From Motilimonas cestriensis (lineage in GTDB: Bacteria; Pseudomonadota; Gammaproteobacteria; Enterobacterales; CBDFNC01), in contig NZ_JAIMJA010000015.1 in NCBI RefSeq assembly GCF_021295315.1, positions 58,847 to 122,846 on the forward strand: a DNA stretch of 64,000 nucleotides, in the 5' to 3' direction. This document shows positions 30,962 through 40,530 of the stretch, in pieces. Numbering within the stretch: the first letter of the stretch is position 1; every line of letters begins with the position of its first letter. Under the pieces are notes generated by a model that saw nothing but the letters and a program-made list of their open reading frames with translations, did no database searches and had not been told where the DNA came from. The position numbers and the translations under genes were made by a program.

Positions 30962-31552
30962 ATGAGCAATGCGCCTGTGAATACTGGCCGACGTATGTTT
31001 CTTACTGCGACAACAGCTGTTGTCGGAGCGGTAGGAGCTGCGGGAGTCGCCGTGCCATTTATCAAATCATGGAACCCGAGTGCAAAAGCCAAAGCGGCTG
31101 GTGCACCGGTGGAAGTGGATGTAAGTAAAATAGAGCCCGGCCAACTAATTCGTGTTGAATGGCAGGGAAAACCTGTTTGGGTTGTTTCCCGTACAGATGC
31201 TGCAATGAAAGATCTTGCAGCTCACGATGACAAATTACGAGATCCTAATTCCGAGGAACCTCAACAGCCTGATTATGCGACTAACCCCGCACGTTCAATC
31301 AGACCTGATATATTTGTTGCTGTAGGTATTTGTACCCACTTAGGCTGTTCGCCAACTTATTTACCCGACGGTTTTGGTGAATTGGTTGAAGGCGTTAAAA
31401 GTGGATTCTTCTGTCCGTGTCACGGCTCTAAGTTTGACATGGCAGGACGAGTGTTTCAAAACGTACCAGCGCCGTTGAACTTAGTGATACCTCCTTATCA
31501 TTTCAAAGATGATAATACCGTACTTGTGGGTGTATCAGAGGGAGATGCATAA
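30962..31552 (+). CDS. petA: Rieske iron-sulfur subunit of cytochrome bc1
   Basis: This subunit transfers electrons from quinol to cytochrome c1. The 196-residue protein has an N-terminal twin-arginine-like region (TGRRMFLTATTAV), a membrane anchor, and the [2Fe-2S] ligand boxes CTHLGC and CPCHGS near the C-terminus. The ATG at 30962 follows an AGGGAGAG site; the reading frame open from 30905 is rejected. Its stop shares one base with the petB start. Confidence 0.97.
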   Translation: MSNAPVNTGRRMFLTATTAVVGAVGAAGVAVPFIKSWNPSAKAKAAGAPVEVDVSKIEPGQLIRVEWQGKPVWVVSRTDAAMKDLAAHDDKLRDPNSEEPQQPDYATNPARSIRPDIFVAVGICTHLGCSPTYLPDGFGELVEGVKSGFFCPCHGSKFDMAGRVFQNVPAPLNLVIPPYHFKDDNTVLVGVSEGDA

Positions 31553-32829
31553 TGATTAAAGGACTAGTGACAGGTGTTATCGATTGGGTAGATGCACGCA
31601 TCCCCATGACAGACACTTGGAATAAACATTTAGCCCAATACCCAACCCCAATTAACTTTAACTTCTGGTACTTCTTTGGCTCGTTGGCCATGTTGGTACT
31701 AGTGAACCAAATTCTTACCGGGATTTGGTTAACGATGAACTACAACCCTTCTGCTGAAGGTGCGTTTGCTTCAATCGAATACATCATGCGTGATGTCGAA
31801 TACGGCTGGTTGTTGCGTTACATGCACTCAACGGGCGCGTCATTCTTCTTTATCGTTGTTTACCTGCATATGTTCCGCGGCCTAATTTATGGTTCATACC
31901 AAAAGCCACGTGAGCTGATCTGGGTATTCGGTATGCTGATCTTCCTTGTGCTAATGGCCGAAGCCTTCATGGGGTACTTACTGCCATGGGGCCAAATGTC
32001 ATTCTGGGGGGCGCAAGTTATTATCTCGCTGTTTGGCGCCATTCCAATTATTGGTGATGACCTAACGCAGTGGATCCGTGGTGACTTTGTTATATCGGGA
32101 GCAACCCTAACGCGTTTCTTCGCGCTGCATGTGGTCGCTTTACCGCTAGTACTTGTGGTCTTAGTGTTCTTGCACATTGTCGCATTACATGAAGTGGGCT
32201 CGAATAACCCTGAAGGTATTGAGATTAAGAAGAAAAAAGGCTCAGTTCCAGAAAGTGAACTAAGTCCATTCAAATACCACAAGCAATTTTCTGGTAAAAA
32301 AGACATTGTTGATGCCGCACCTTTCTTCCCATACTTTGTGGTAAAAGATGTGGTAGGCGTAGCAGTATTCTTATTCCTATTTGCCGGCGTCATATTCTTT
32401 TGGCCTGAAGGCGGCGGCTATTTTCTTGAGCCACCAAACTTTGAGCCAGCAAATGGCCTTAAAACGCCTGCGCATATTGCACCGGTTTGGTACTACACGC
32501 CATTCTACGCGATACTACGTGCAATCCCTGATAAGTTAATTGGTGTGATTGTATTTGGTAGTTCTGTGTTGATTCTTGTGTTCTTACCTTGGTTTGACCG
32601 TTGTAAGGTTCGTTCAATTCGCTACCGTAGTACACTACATAAGCTGAATATTACACAGTTCACTATTTGTTTTATCGTGTTAGGTATTTTGGGTGCGTTA
32701 CCAGCAACACCGCTTTACACTTTGATCTCTCAAATATGTTCATTTGGTTATTTCGCCTTCTTTGCCTTGCTGTTTATTTACAGTAAGAATGAGAAATGTA
32801 AGCCAGTGCCAGAGAGGATCACCAAATAA
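31552..32829 (+). CDS. petB: Cytochrome b subunit of cytochrome bc1
   Basis: This 425-residue integral membrane subunit holds the two b hemes and the quinone sites. Heme-ligand histidines are visible in HSTGASFFFIVVYLHMF and in FALHVVALP with FLHIVALHE. About eight membrane helices are predicted. The Qo-site motif normally written PEWY reads PVWY here (APVWYYTPFYAILRAIP). It overlaps petA by one base and petC follows its stop directly. Confidence 0.97.
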   Translation: MIKGLVTGVIDWVDARIPMTDTWNKHLAQYPTPINFNFWYFFGSLAMLVLVNQILTGIWLTMNYNPSAEGAFASIEYIMRDVEYGWLLRYMHSTGASFFFIVVYLHMFRGLIYGSYQKPRELIWVFGMLIFLVLMAEAFMGYLLPWGQMSFWGAQVIISLFGAIPIIGDDLTQWIRGDFVISGATLTRFFALHVVALPLVLVVLVFLHIVALHEVGSNNPEGIEIKKKKGSVPESELSPFKYHKQFSGKKDIVDAAPFFPYFVVKDVVGVAVFLFLFAGVIFFWPEGGGYFLEPPNFEPANGLKTPAHIAPVWYYTPFYAILRAIPDKLIGVIVFGSSVLILVFLPWFDRCKVRSIRYRSTLHKLNITQFTICFIVLGILGALPATPLYTLISQICSFGYFAFFALLFIYSKNEKCKPVPERITK

Positions 32830-33566
32830 TGAAAAAGTTACTTATTACTTTATTTGCTCTGTTGCCTAGCTTAGTGTTTGCAGCAGGTCCGAGTATTCCT
32901 CTGGATAAAGCAAACTATGATTTAACGGATAAAGCATCGCTGCAAAACGGTGCTAAACTGTTTATCAATTATTGTTTAGGTTGCCACACCATGGGCTATC
33001 AACGTTATGAGCGTGTTGCAAATGACTTAGATATTCCTGACGACCTGATGTTAGATAATTTAATGTTCACCGATCAAAAAATTGGTGACTTAATGACTAA
33101 CTCAATGCATAAAAAACAAGCGTCTAAATGGTTTGGTGCTGCGCCACCGGATTTAACCTTGGTTGCTCGTGTACGCGGCGCTGATTGGTTGTATACTTAC
33201 TTACGTTCGTTCTATGCCGATCCTAGACGACCATTTGGCGTGAATAACACCGTTTTTCCTGATGTGGGTATGCCTCATGTGCTGGAAGAATTACAAGGTG
33301 TGCCAAATGCGGTATTCGAGACTGAGATGGTTGATGGGGTTGAGCATAAAACCTTAGTTTCAATCGAAGCTGATGGCAGCGGTGAACTTAGTAAAGATGA
33401 ATATAACCAAGCTGTGTTAGATATGGTAAACTTCTTGGTCTATTCGGGTGAACCGATGCGTGTTGAGCGTGAACGCTTAGGGATATTTGTCCTTGGCTTT
33501 ATCTTTATCTTCTTCATTATTGCTTACTTGCTGAAGAAAGAGTTCTGGCGCGACGTCCATCATTAG
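32829..33566 (+). CDS. petC: Cytochrome c1 subunit of cytochrome bc1
   Basis: This 245-residue precursor has a signal peptide (about residues 1-18), the heme c motif CLGCH at residues 49-53, and a C-terminal membrane anchor (about residues 222-239). The Met-containing region around the sixth ligand was not resolved by eye. It completes petABC; a terminator follows before sspA. Confidence 0.96.
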   Translation: MKKLLITLFALLPSLVFAAGPSIPLDKANYDLTDKASLQNGAKLFINYCLGCHTMGYQRYERVANDLDIPDDLMLDNLMFTDQKIGDLMTNSMHKKQASKWFGAAPPDLTLVARVRGADWLYTYLRSFYADPRRPFGVNNTVFPDVGMPHVLEELQGVPNAVFETEMVDGVEHKTLVSIEADGSGELSKDEYNQAVLDMVNFLVYSGEPMRVERERLGIFVLGFIFIFFIIAYLLKKEFWRDVHH

Positions 33567-33595
33567 ACGAATCGATAATAAAATGTGTTATTAAT

Positions 33596-33622
33596 GGCAA
33601 TGGGGGTTTAACCCTCATTGCC
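33596..33622 (+). terminator. Terminator between petC and sspA
   Basis: An 11-bp stem with one G-T pair (GGCAATG plus four G at 33596-33606, pairing with 33612-33622) has a TTTAA loop and is followed by five T residues. It ends 31 bp before sspA, so it may reduce rather than abolish read-through. Confidence 0.8.
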
Positions 33623-33653
33623 TTTTTATGTTTTTGAAGAGTTGGAGGATTAA

Positions 33654-34289
33654 ATGGCAGTTGCTGCTAATAAACGCTCTGTGATGACCCTATTTTCAGG
33701 TGCATCCGATTTATACAGTCATCAGGTTCGCATTGTGCTGGCTGAAAAAGGCGTCAGTGTCGAAATCACGCAGGTTGATCCAGACAATTTACCGACTGAA
33801 CTGGTGGAGCTTAATCCATACAATTCAGTTCCTACTCTGATAGACCGTGAACTGATTCTTTATGAATCACACATTATCATGGAATACCTTGATGAACGTT
33901 TTCCTCATCCACCACTAATGCCTGTTTACCCGGTTGCTCGTGGTAACAGTCGTCTCATGATGCATCGCATTAAAAATGATTGGTACACCTTAGTTGAACT
34001 AATCATGAAAGGCAATGCTGAGCAAGCCCAAGCGGCACGTGCAAAATTGAAAGAGTCACTAACAACAATTGCACCTGTGTTTGATGAGATGGACTACTTC
34101 ATGAGTGAAGAGTTCACCTTGGTTGATTGTTACATGGCACCGCTATTATGGCGTTTACCGGAACTGGGTATCGAGTTAAATGGCCCAGCGATGAAAGGCT
34201 TGAAAGGCTATATGATCCGTATTTTTGATCGTGAGTCATTCCAAGCGGCTTTAACAGAGACAGAGCGCGATATTCGCGTACTTATCTAA
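33654..34289 (+). CDS. sspA: Stringent starvation protein A
   Basis: SspA is an RNA polymerase-associated protein with a glutathione S-transferase fold that affects stationary-phase gene expression. The 211-residue product has the N-terminal thioredoxin-like segment (RSVMTLFSGASDLYSHQVR), NPYNSVPTLIDREL and LYESHIIMEYLDE. GGAGG precedes the ATG. sspB follows one base after the stop. Confidence 0.96.
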   Translation: MAVAANKRSVMTLFSGASDLYSHQVRIVLAEKGVSVEITQVDPDNLPTELVELNPYNSVPTLIDRELILYESHIIMEYLDERFPHPPLMPVYPVARGNSRLMMHRIKNDWYTLVELIMKGNAEQAQAARAKLKESLTTIAPVFDEMDYFMSEEFTLVDCYMAPLLWRLPELGIELNGPAMKGLKGYMIRIFDRESFQAALTETERDIRVLI

Positions 34290-34290
34290 T

Positions 34291-34704
34291 ATGAGTGAAA
34301 TGACACCTAATCGCCCTTACCTACTGAGGGCATTTTTTGACTGGATCTTAGATAATGACATGACCCCTCACTTAGTGGTCAGTGCATTTCTACCTCACGT
34401 AAACGTGCCAGAGCAGTTTATTAAAGATGGCAAGATTGTCTTAAATATTGCTCCGGGAGCGGTGACAGCTTTTGAAATGGATAAAGAGGCCGTTAGTTTT
34501 AATGCGCGTTTTTCAGGCTCACCGTTTCAAGTATACATTCCTATGTATGCGGTAGAAGCGATTTATGCGCGTGAAAATGGCGCTGGAACCATGTTTCCTG
34601 CGGAGCCTTTTTACGAGGCTCAGTTAGCGGAAGAGGCGCCAACAGAGCCGTCAGCGCCAAGTTCCTCTCGCAAGGGAAAGCCGGGTCTACGTGTTGTGAA
34701 ATAA
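34291..34704 (+). CDS. sspB: SspB, ClpXP adaptor
   Basis: SspB delivers ssrA-tagged and RseA fragments to ClpXP. The 137-residue protein has the N-terminal RPYLLRAFFDWILDN substrate-binding domain, a variable linker and the C-terminal ClpX-binding motif LRVVK. It forms an operon with sspA and ends at a strong terminator. Confidence 0.96.
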   Translation: MSEMTPNRPYLLRAFFDWILDNDMTPHLVVSAFLPHVNVPEQFIKDGKIVLNIAPGAVTAFEMDKEAVSFNARFSGSPFQVYIPMYAVEAIYARENGAGTMFPAEPFYEAQLAEEAPTEPSAPSSSRKGKPGLRVVK

Positions 34705-34730
34705 AAAAAACCGCTGAAAAGCGGTTTTTT
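34705..34730. terminator. Bidirectional terminator between sspB and dolP
   Basis: A perfect 10-bp stem (AAAAAACCGC at 34705-34714 with 34721-34730) has a six-base loop and carries A and T tracts on either side, so it can serve both convergent genes. Confidence 0.88.
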
Positions 34731-34752
34731 TATATGTGCCACCACCATTAGG

Positions 34753-35331
34753 CTATTCGGCAACGTATTCAAACACCTTCACTACACGCTTCACGCCTTT
34801 AACGTGACGGGCAATTTCCACTGCTTTTTGGGCTTCTTTCTCGGTGACCAGACCAATTAGAAAGACTTCGGCATCTTCAGTAACGACTTTGATCTTTAAT
34901 GTATTAATTTCTGGATCGTCTAAGATTAGCGACTTAGTTTTAGTGGTGATCCAAGTATCCGATGTCTGCCTGCCTAAACCGATAGGGTTATTCAGTCTTA
35001 GTTCGTTAAATACCCGGCGAACACCGGATATATCAGCGACAATTTTTTCAGCCTGATTTTGGTACTCGGCTGTTGGCGTTTGCCCTACGAGTAATACATT
35101 GCCATTATTTGCGATGCTTGAGATGCGGGATGCTTTATACAAGGCTTCATTTTTGGCCAGAAGGTGGGCCGCTTTTAGCTCTATATTTTGATCATCAAGC
35201 TGAGTGCCCACACTGCGGCGATCATTAGCGACAACGGCGGTCGTTGCAGCGCCTGCAACAAATAGACCGGCACAGCCTTGTAATAAAGTCAGGCTAGCGA
35301 TTAAAGCAATACTTAAGTGTTTCTTCATCAT
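34753..35331 (-). CDS. dolP: DolP/YraP, outer-membrane BON lipoprotein
   Basis: This is a 192-residue lipoprotein precursor with a lipobox (LLQGC, Cys at about residue 20) and two BON domains. DolP supports outer-membrane integrity and BAM function in E. coli. The ATG at 35331 is chosen, 8 bp after the diaA stop; an in-frame TTG at 35343 overlaps diaA. The diaA-dolP pairing is conserved in gammaproteobacteria. Confidence 0.93.
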   Translation of the reverse strand: MMKKHLSIALIASLTLLQGCAGLFVAGAATTAVVANDRRSVGTQLDDQNIELKAAHLLAKNEALYKASRISSIANNGNVLLVGQTPTAEYQNQAEKIVADISGVRRVFNELRLNNPIGLGRQTSDTWITTKTKSLILDDPEINTLKIKVVTEDAEVFLIGLVTEKEAQKAVEIARHVKGVKRVVKVFEYVAE

Positions 35332-35339
35332 GTTAATGC

Positions 35340-35927
35340 TCAACTGTCGGTGGAAAATAAAGTTTGGTCGATCAAATCACTAATACAATTTAATACAAAC
35401 AAATGCATTTCTTCGATACGACAACCCTTAGGAGAAGGGGTTCTAATCTCAACATCTGTTTCACTCAATAGTCCGGCCATTTCGCCACCATCACCGCCGG
35501 TCAATGCAACTATTTTCATGTCACGGCTAACCGCAGCTTCCACTGCTTTGATAACATTTCGACTGTTTCCCCCATGGGAGATAGCTAAAAGTATATCGCC
35601 ACCTTGCGCTAACGCACGGACCTGTTTAGCATAAATTTCGTCAAAATGGGTGTCAGTGGCAATTGCCGAAATTAAGGTTGAGTCGGGCGTGATGGAAATC
35701 GCCGGTAAACTGGGTCGCTCGGTTTCAAATTTATTCAATAAATGTGAAGCAAAAATCTGTGCCAATGCGGCATTACCACCATTGCCACATACAATGATTT
35801 TATTGCCACTCAGTAAGCTGTGCACCATCATCAATGCCGCTTTTTCTATGTATTCAGGCAGGGCTTCAGCCGCGGCAATCTTAGTTTGAATGCTTTCGGT
35901 AAAGTTTTCTTTTATTTTGTCGCGCAC
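35340..35927 (-). CDS. diaA: DiaA, DnaA initiator-associating SIS protein
   Basis: DiaA binds DnaA and promotes timely replication initiation at oriC in E. coli. The 195-residue SIS-domain protein has [22 protein letters not shown] and [17 protein letters not shown]. It resembles GmhA (sedoheptulose-7-phosphate isomerase), but position between yraN and dolP favours DiaA. Confidence 0.92.
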   Translation of the reverse strand: MRDKIKENFTESIQTKIAAAEALPEYIEKAALMMVHSLLSGNKIIVCGNGGNAALAQIFASHLLNKFETERPSLPAISITPDSTLISAIATDTHFDEIYAKQVRALAQGGDILLAISHGGNSRNVIKAVEAAVSRDMKIVALTGGDGGEMAGLLSETDVEIRTPSPKGCRIEEMHLFVLNCISDLIDQTLFSTDS

Positions 35928-35933
35928 CTTAAA

Positions 35934-36305
35934 TTACTCCTGAAATGCGTTTTGTAACCAAATGGGGGCTTGTTGTGACTCAAAGGCGACCACATCAAAG
36001 CGGCAATAAACCTCAAAGGGCCGCTGCATTAGATAAGACTTAGCCGCTTTGATGATGCGTCGCTGTTTGCTTCTTGTTACAGAGGCAAGTGCGCCGCCAA
36101 ATTCAGCACCAGCACGATAGCGAACTTCGACAAAGACTAAGGTATCACCATGCTGCATGATGAGGTCGATTTCACCAAATCGACTGGTGTAATTTTTACA
36201 GACAAGGCTTAGGCCTGCACTGATCAAAAAGTCGCAGGCCTGTTGCTCATATTGATCGCCAGTTTGGCGTTTAATAATTGCTCTCATCTGTTGGTACAGA
36301 TTCAT
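35934..36305 (-). CDS. yraN: YraN, UPF0102 nuclease-fold protein
   Basis: This 123-residue protein has the endonuclease-like core GEIDLIMQHGDTLVFVEVRYR and ASVTRSKQRRI of the UPF0102 family; its biological role is not established. The start at 36305 lies inside the lpoA 3' end (35-bp overlap). A second in-frame ATG at 36287 gives a shorter overlap and is equally possible; neither has a clear ribosome binding site. Confidence 0.9.
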   Translation of the reverse strand: MNLYQQMRAIIKRQTGDQYEQQACDFLISAGLSLVCKNYTSRFGEIDLIMQHGDTLVFVEVRYRAGAEFGGALASVTRSKQRRIIKAAKSYLMQRPFEVYCRFDVVAFESQQAPIWLQNAFQE

Positions 36306-38283
36306 CTATTGTATCGGGAGCTTCAATTAAAACCTCTTCATCAAAGCTGATGCGGCTTTCGTCATCTAACAAAGGGTTCGAGCTGCTATTGTCATTCACT
36401 GATTTGGCGGTGCCATACTGGCCAGTATCTTGGCTGATCGTTAAAGGTGATACGAGTATGCGCTCACCATTCTCATAGCTGGCCCACGCGAGGTAATTAT
36501 CAATAAAGGCATCGCCATCTAAGCGTAGCGTACCTGACAAACCTTGAACTTGATAATTAGGATCCGCGCGTAATGCTGCAAGTTCAGGGATAAGATGCCA
36601 AGCATCGATGCCCATCGCATAGAAACGTAAGTCATCTAAATTGCGATCAGGCCAAAGCATTTTTGCTTCGGTTAATACTGGGTTATCCGGTTCGAGTATA
36701 ACGGGAAGATCACTATAAAGGACGCCTTTTAAGTCTTGTTTTTCTGAATGATTCATATTTTCTGGGTGGCTGCGCGCGCCAGAATAGATTTGAATCGGTG
36801 GTAAACGCGGGTCAACCGTGACATCTAAGAATGGCTTAAACATACGCAGCTCAATAGGTTGAGCGACCACGTAAAAGGCATCTATGTCTTGGCGATGATG
36901 GGTGTTGCTTTTAACATCAAAAGCCACTTGTTGCTTAACGCGATTACTGCGACCTTTGCTCAGTTCGCCATGCATTAAGCTGGGCACAAATTTTTGCAGT
37001 TGATTGCGATTCAAAAAGTAATGGATTTCTGGCGTATTGCCCGTGAGCTGTTGCCATTTATCACTAAATGCGGTTGCCATACGCGCACCAAAACTGCCCT
37101 TGGCTGCGACCACTACCGGGTAGGTTCGGCCATCATCAAACATCTTTTGCGCTGTTTGCTCTGCTTCCCCTTCTGGCGAAAGAGAGAAGAAAAACTGCTG
37201 ATTGTTCTGACGAATACCTTCAACACGATTAAGCGCAAGCATCGGCAACTCGGTATTCAAATTAACCAGACTTTCTACGTTGCTTTTTAATAGTGGCCCA
37301 ACAATAAAATTACTGCCTTGATTTAATGCGGTTTGGTATAAACTTGCCATGTCGGAGGCATTGGTATCATAAAAATTAACCACCGAAATAGAGTTGCTAT
37401 CGGTATAAGCCTTGAGCATCCCATCACGAACGGCTTGGCCCTGAACTTCATATTTTCCCGTTAATGGTAAGAAGACGGCAACGTTATCAGTAGTAAGAGG
37501 TTGCGAATTGAAATCTTGTAGTAGGGCGGTTGGCAAATATAGCGATCCCGGATGCGCCACAAACTGACTTTGCCAGAAAGCCACTTGTTGTTTCAGTACG
37601 TCAGGCTGAATGCTGTATTGCTTACTAATCAGGCCTAGCTCTAACCAAGCGAGAATATTACTATCCACTGTTTGTTGTGACAGTTCACGCAATTGATCCT
37701 GATTATGGCGCGCCATTAATTGCCAAATGGTGTCATTATTGGCTTGGATTTGCTCGGCGCTGGTTAGATACTCTCCAAGTTGCATTTGACTGAACATCGC
37801 CGCGGTGATTTGACCTTGTTCTTGTTCAGCGCGACCTTTTAGTGTGAGGTAGCTTGGCCAAGCAGATTGATCTAAATATTGGGTATCTATTTGTCTTAGT
37901 TGTGCCAAAGTGCGATCGGTATTACCTTCGCCAGCAAAGCTTTGCGCCTGAATAAGGTTTTTTTCTGCCAGCTGTTTCGGTGACAGAGGCTGCTTTTCGA
38001 GCTGTTGTAATACCGCAAGGGCCTGTTGAGTATGGCCACCTGAAAGAAAAGAACGGGCCGCAAGTAATTGCCAGTTAACGTTATTAGCCCCGACAGTCTT
38101 GGTCGCTTGTTCTAAGTAGTAGTCTGAGGTAGCCGTTAATGGCGCCATGACCGCAGGCGGCGTGAGTTCACTGGCTGTCTTGGATTGGTCTGTACTGGTA
38201 CAGGCGCTTAATACAAGAAGAGTCGTTAAACAAAGGCTGGTGCGTGTTACACTAAAAGACTTAAAAAAAGGGTTCAAAACCAT
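36271..38283 (-). CDS. lpoA: LpoA, outer-membrane activator of PBP1A
   Basis: LpoA is an outer-membrane lipoprotein that activates the peptidoglycan synthase PBP1A. The 670-residue precursor has a lipobox (VLSAC), an N-terminal helical TPR-like domain and a C-terminal periplasmic-binding-protein-like domain (VAVFLPLTGKYEVQGQAVRDG). The ATG at 38283 gives a normal lipoprotein signal and has AAAGTGAG upstream; an upstream in-frame start at 38313 is rejected. It is divergent from rsmI. Confidence 0.94.
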   Translation of the reverse strand: MVLNPFFKSFSVTRTSLCLTTLLVLSACTSTDQSKTASELTPPAVMAPLTATSDYYLEQATKTVGANNVNWQLLAARSFLSGGHTQQALAVLQQLEKQPLSPKQLAEKNLIQAQSFAGEGNTDRTLAQLRQIDTQYLDQSAWPSYLTLKGRAEQEQGQITAAMFSQMQLGEYLTSAEQIQANNDTIWQLMARHNQDQLRELSQQTVDSNILAWLELGLISKQYSIQPDVLKQQVAFWQSQFVAHPGSLYLPTALLQDFNSQPLTTDNVAVFLPLTGKYEVQGQAVRDGMLKAYTDSNSISVVNFYDTNASDMASLYQTALNQGSNFIVGPLLKSNVESLVNLNTELPMLALNRVEGIRQNNQQFFFSLSPEGEAEQTAQKMFDDGRTYPVVVAAKGSFGARMATAFSDKWQQLTGNTPEIHYFLNRNQLQKFVPSLMHGELSKGRSNRVKQQVAFDVKSNTHHRQDIDAFYVVAQPIELRMFKPFLDVTVDPRLPPIQIYSGARSHPENMNHSEKQDLKGVLYSDLPVILEPDNPVLTEAKMLWPDRNLDDLRFYAMGIDAWHLIPELAALRADPNYQVQGLSGTLRLDGDAFIDNYLAWASYENGERILVSPLTISQDTGQYGTAKSVNDNSSSNPLLDDESRISFDEEVLIEAPDTIDESVPTDESNY

Positions 38284-38485
38284 TAGCTCACTTTCCACTA
38301 TAAATGTGCGCATAGTTTAATCGTCTGATGTTTTTTTAACAATGATTGCAACGATAACAGTGGGAATTTATTCATGTTTGCTTGTTTTTAATGGGTTTAC
38401 TCATAGCTGAATAAACGTGATTAAAGCAAACAGCAATAAAAACAATCGCGAACGGGCTGCAGCGCTCAAAGGATTAACCAATAAA

Positions 38486-39322
38486 ATGTTAGAAACATCT
38501 ACTCTATTTATCGTGCCAACCCCGATTGGCAATATTCAAGATATTACCGAGCGCGCCATTGCCGTGTTAAATCAAGTTGATTTAATTGCCGCAGAAGATA
38601 CTCGCCACACTGCTAAGCTACTTAACCATTATCAAATCAGTAAACCTTGCTTTGCACTGCATGATCATAATGAGCAACAAAAATCAGCCACCTTAATTGC
38701 TAAAATGCAACAGGGGCAGAATATTGCGCTCGTCTCAGATGCTGGAACACCGTTGATCAGCGATCCGGGTTATCATTTAGTCAATGATTGTCGCGCTGCG
38801 GGGATTAAAGTGGTGCCCTTGCCTGGCCCATGTGCTGCTATCACTGCGTTAAGCGCATCTGGCTTGCCTTCAGATCGATTTTCTTTTGAAGGTTTTTTGC
38901 CGGCCAAAGATAAAGCAAAAACAGATACCTTAACGGCGCTATTGGAAGAGCCTCGAACGATGATTTTCTACGAATCACCGCGCCGTGTGCTCGATACGGT
39001 AGAGAAAATCATTAGCGTGATGGGGCCTGATAAGAAAATAGTATTGGCACGAGAGTTAAGTAAAACCTTTGAAACCATTCATGGTGGCCCTGCAGGTGAA
39101 GTATTGCCTTGGCTATTAGAAGATGAAAACCGTCGTCGCGGTGAGTTTGTGCTATTAATAGCGGGTTTTAAAGCCGATCCCAATGCGTTATCGCAAGCGG
39201 TACTGCAAACCTTAACCTTATTAAGCAAAGAGCTCCCACTGAAAAAGGCAGCCGCTCTTACTGCTGAGATCCATCAAGTAAAGAAAAATGCTTTATATAA
39301 GTGGGGACTTGAACACTTGTAA
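38486..39322 (+). CDS. rsmI: RsmI, 16S rRNA C1402 2'-O-methyltransferase
   Basis: RsmI 2'-O-methylates C1402 of 16S rRNA; its partner RsmH, also in this window, N4-methylates the same base. The 278-residue protein has the tetrapyrrole-methylase-type motifs FIVPTPIGN and [13 protein letters not shown]. The ATG at 38486 (MLETSTLF) is chosen over an in-frame start at 38417 by family fit. The 200-bp divergent region with lpoA should hold both promoters. Confidence 0.95.
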   Translation: MLETSTLFIVPTPIGNIQDITERAIAVLNQVDLIAAEDTRHTAKLLNHYQISKPCFALHDHNEQQKSATLIAKMQQGQNIALVSDAGTPLISDPGYHLVNDCRAAGIKVVPLPGPCAAITALSASGLPSDRFSFEGFLPAKDKAKTDTLTALLEEPRTMIFYESPRRVLDTVEKIISVMGPDKKIVLARELSKTFETIHGGPAGEVLPWLLEDENRRRGEFVLLIAGFKADPNALSQAVLQTLTLLSKELPLKKAAALTAEIHQVKKNALYKWGLEHL

Positions 39323-39353
39323 CTGCGACAGCATTCCAGCTGTTGGCTTGGCA

Positions 39354-39382
39354 TTGCTATTTGTCAGACACCCCGCTATAAT
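39354..39382 (+). promoter_or_regulatory. rnpB promoter
   Basis: TTGCTA (39354-39359) and a perfect TATAAT (39377-39382) are separated by 17 bp and followed by a GC-rich discriminator. The spacing puts transcription start near 39391, matching the first base of the RNA. Confidence 0.75.
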
Positions 39383-39391
39383 CCGCGCCCT

Positions 39392-39748
<357 letters not shown>

Positions 39749-39754
39749 AAATTC

Positions 39755-39788
39755 AGCCAGGTAGATGAAAATCTACCTGGCTTTTTTT
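39755..39788 (+). terminator. rnpB terminator
   Basis: A perfect 12-bp stem (39755-39766 with 39771-39782) closed by a GAAA tetraloop is followed by a run of T residues to 39788. Confidence 0.92.
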
Positions 39789-39990
39789 GTGGCTAAAAAA
39801 TGCTTGAAAATCAACGGCACTCAATTCTAAGTCCTTGTTGAAGATGAATTATTTTTCACAAAGTTGAATGCCAAGATATTTTCCATCTTTTGCTTGCCTG
39901 TTTAATTCATCTAAATCATAGGCTTCCTGAACTTGCTTGGATTTTAAGCAAAATAATGCGACATGGAATCACGATCCCTGCTTGCATTGG

Positions 39991-40043
39991 TTGAAAACAG
40001 CCTTAAAATTAGTATTCGTGGGGAAAAGTGTCATTTTGTGGGA
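39991..40043 (+). promoter_or_regulatory. mraZ promoter region with MraZ-box-like repeats
   Basis: MraZ represses its own operon by binding TGGGN repeats spaced by 5 bases. Here TGGGG (40019-40023), a degenerate TGTCA (40029-40033) and TGGGA (40039-40043) recur at an exact 10-bp period just upstream of mraZ. A weak promoter TTGAAA (39991-39996) and TATTCG (40013-40018), 16 bp apart, would place the boxes over the transcription start. The rest of the 283-bp gap between the rnpB terminator and mraZ contains a short start-less minus-strand frame (39849-39968). Confidence 0.55.
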
Positions 40044-40071
40044 AATTTGATTTATTAGGGGTATATAACAC

Positions 40072-40530
40072 GTGCTACGGGGTGCCCATGCAATCAACCT
40101 AGATTCGAAAGGGCGATTTGCAATTCCGACCAAATACCGAGATTGGCTTTCTGATGAATGCCAAGGTCAACTGGTATGCACAGTGGATATCAACTCAACG
40201 AGCTTATTACTTTACCCACTCAATGAATGGCTAGAAATAGAAAAGAAATTAAGCAAACTGTCGAGCATGAACCCTCAAGAGCGCAGACTGCAGCGCTTAT
40301 TGTTGGGATATGCCACAGACTGCGAATTAGATAAAGCAGGGCGGGTATTATTAACTGCACCGCTACGACAGTACGCTGGCCTCGATAAAAAGATGATGTT
40401 AGTCGGCCAGCTAAATAAATTTGAACTTTGGGATGATGCTAAGTGGCTGCAGCAAGTTGAACAAGATTTGTTAGCTCAGCAACTCAGTAATGAAGCGCTT
40501 TCCGAAGGATTACAGGAATTTTCTCTTTAA
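40072..40530 (+). CDS. mraZ: MraZ transcriptional regulator
   Basis: MraZ is an AbrB-like DNA-binding repressor of the dcw cluster. The 152-residue protein has two SpoVT/AbrB-like halves, each with the DxKGR-type signature ([16 protein letters not shown] and [15 protein letters not shown]). The GTG start is preceded by an AGGGG site at about 40057. Its stop shares bases with the rsmH ATG. Confidence 0.96.
   Translation: MLRGAHAINLDSKGRFAIPTKYRDWLSDECQGQLVCTVDINSTSLLLYPLNEWLEIEKKLSKLSSMNPQERRLQRLLLGYATDCELDKAGRVLLTAPLRQYAGLDKKMMLVGQLNKFELWDDAKWLQQVEQDLLAQQLSNEALSEGLQEFSL

Noticed and set aside
31887..32393. 168-codon minus-strand frame
   Set aside because: Antisense to petB, with no recognisable domain and no ribosome binding site.
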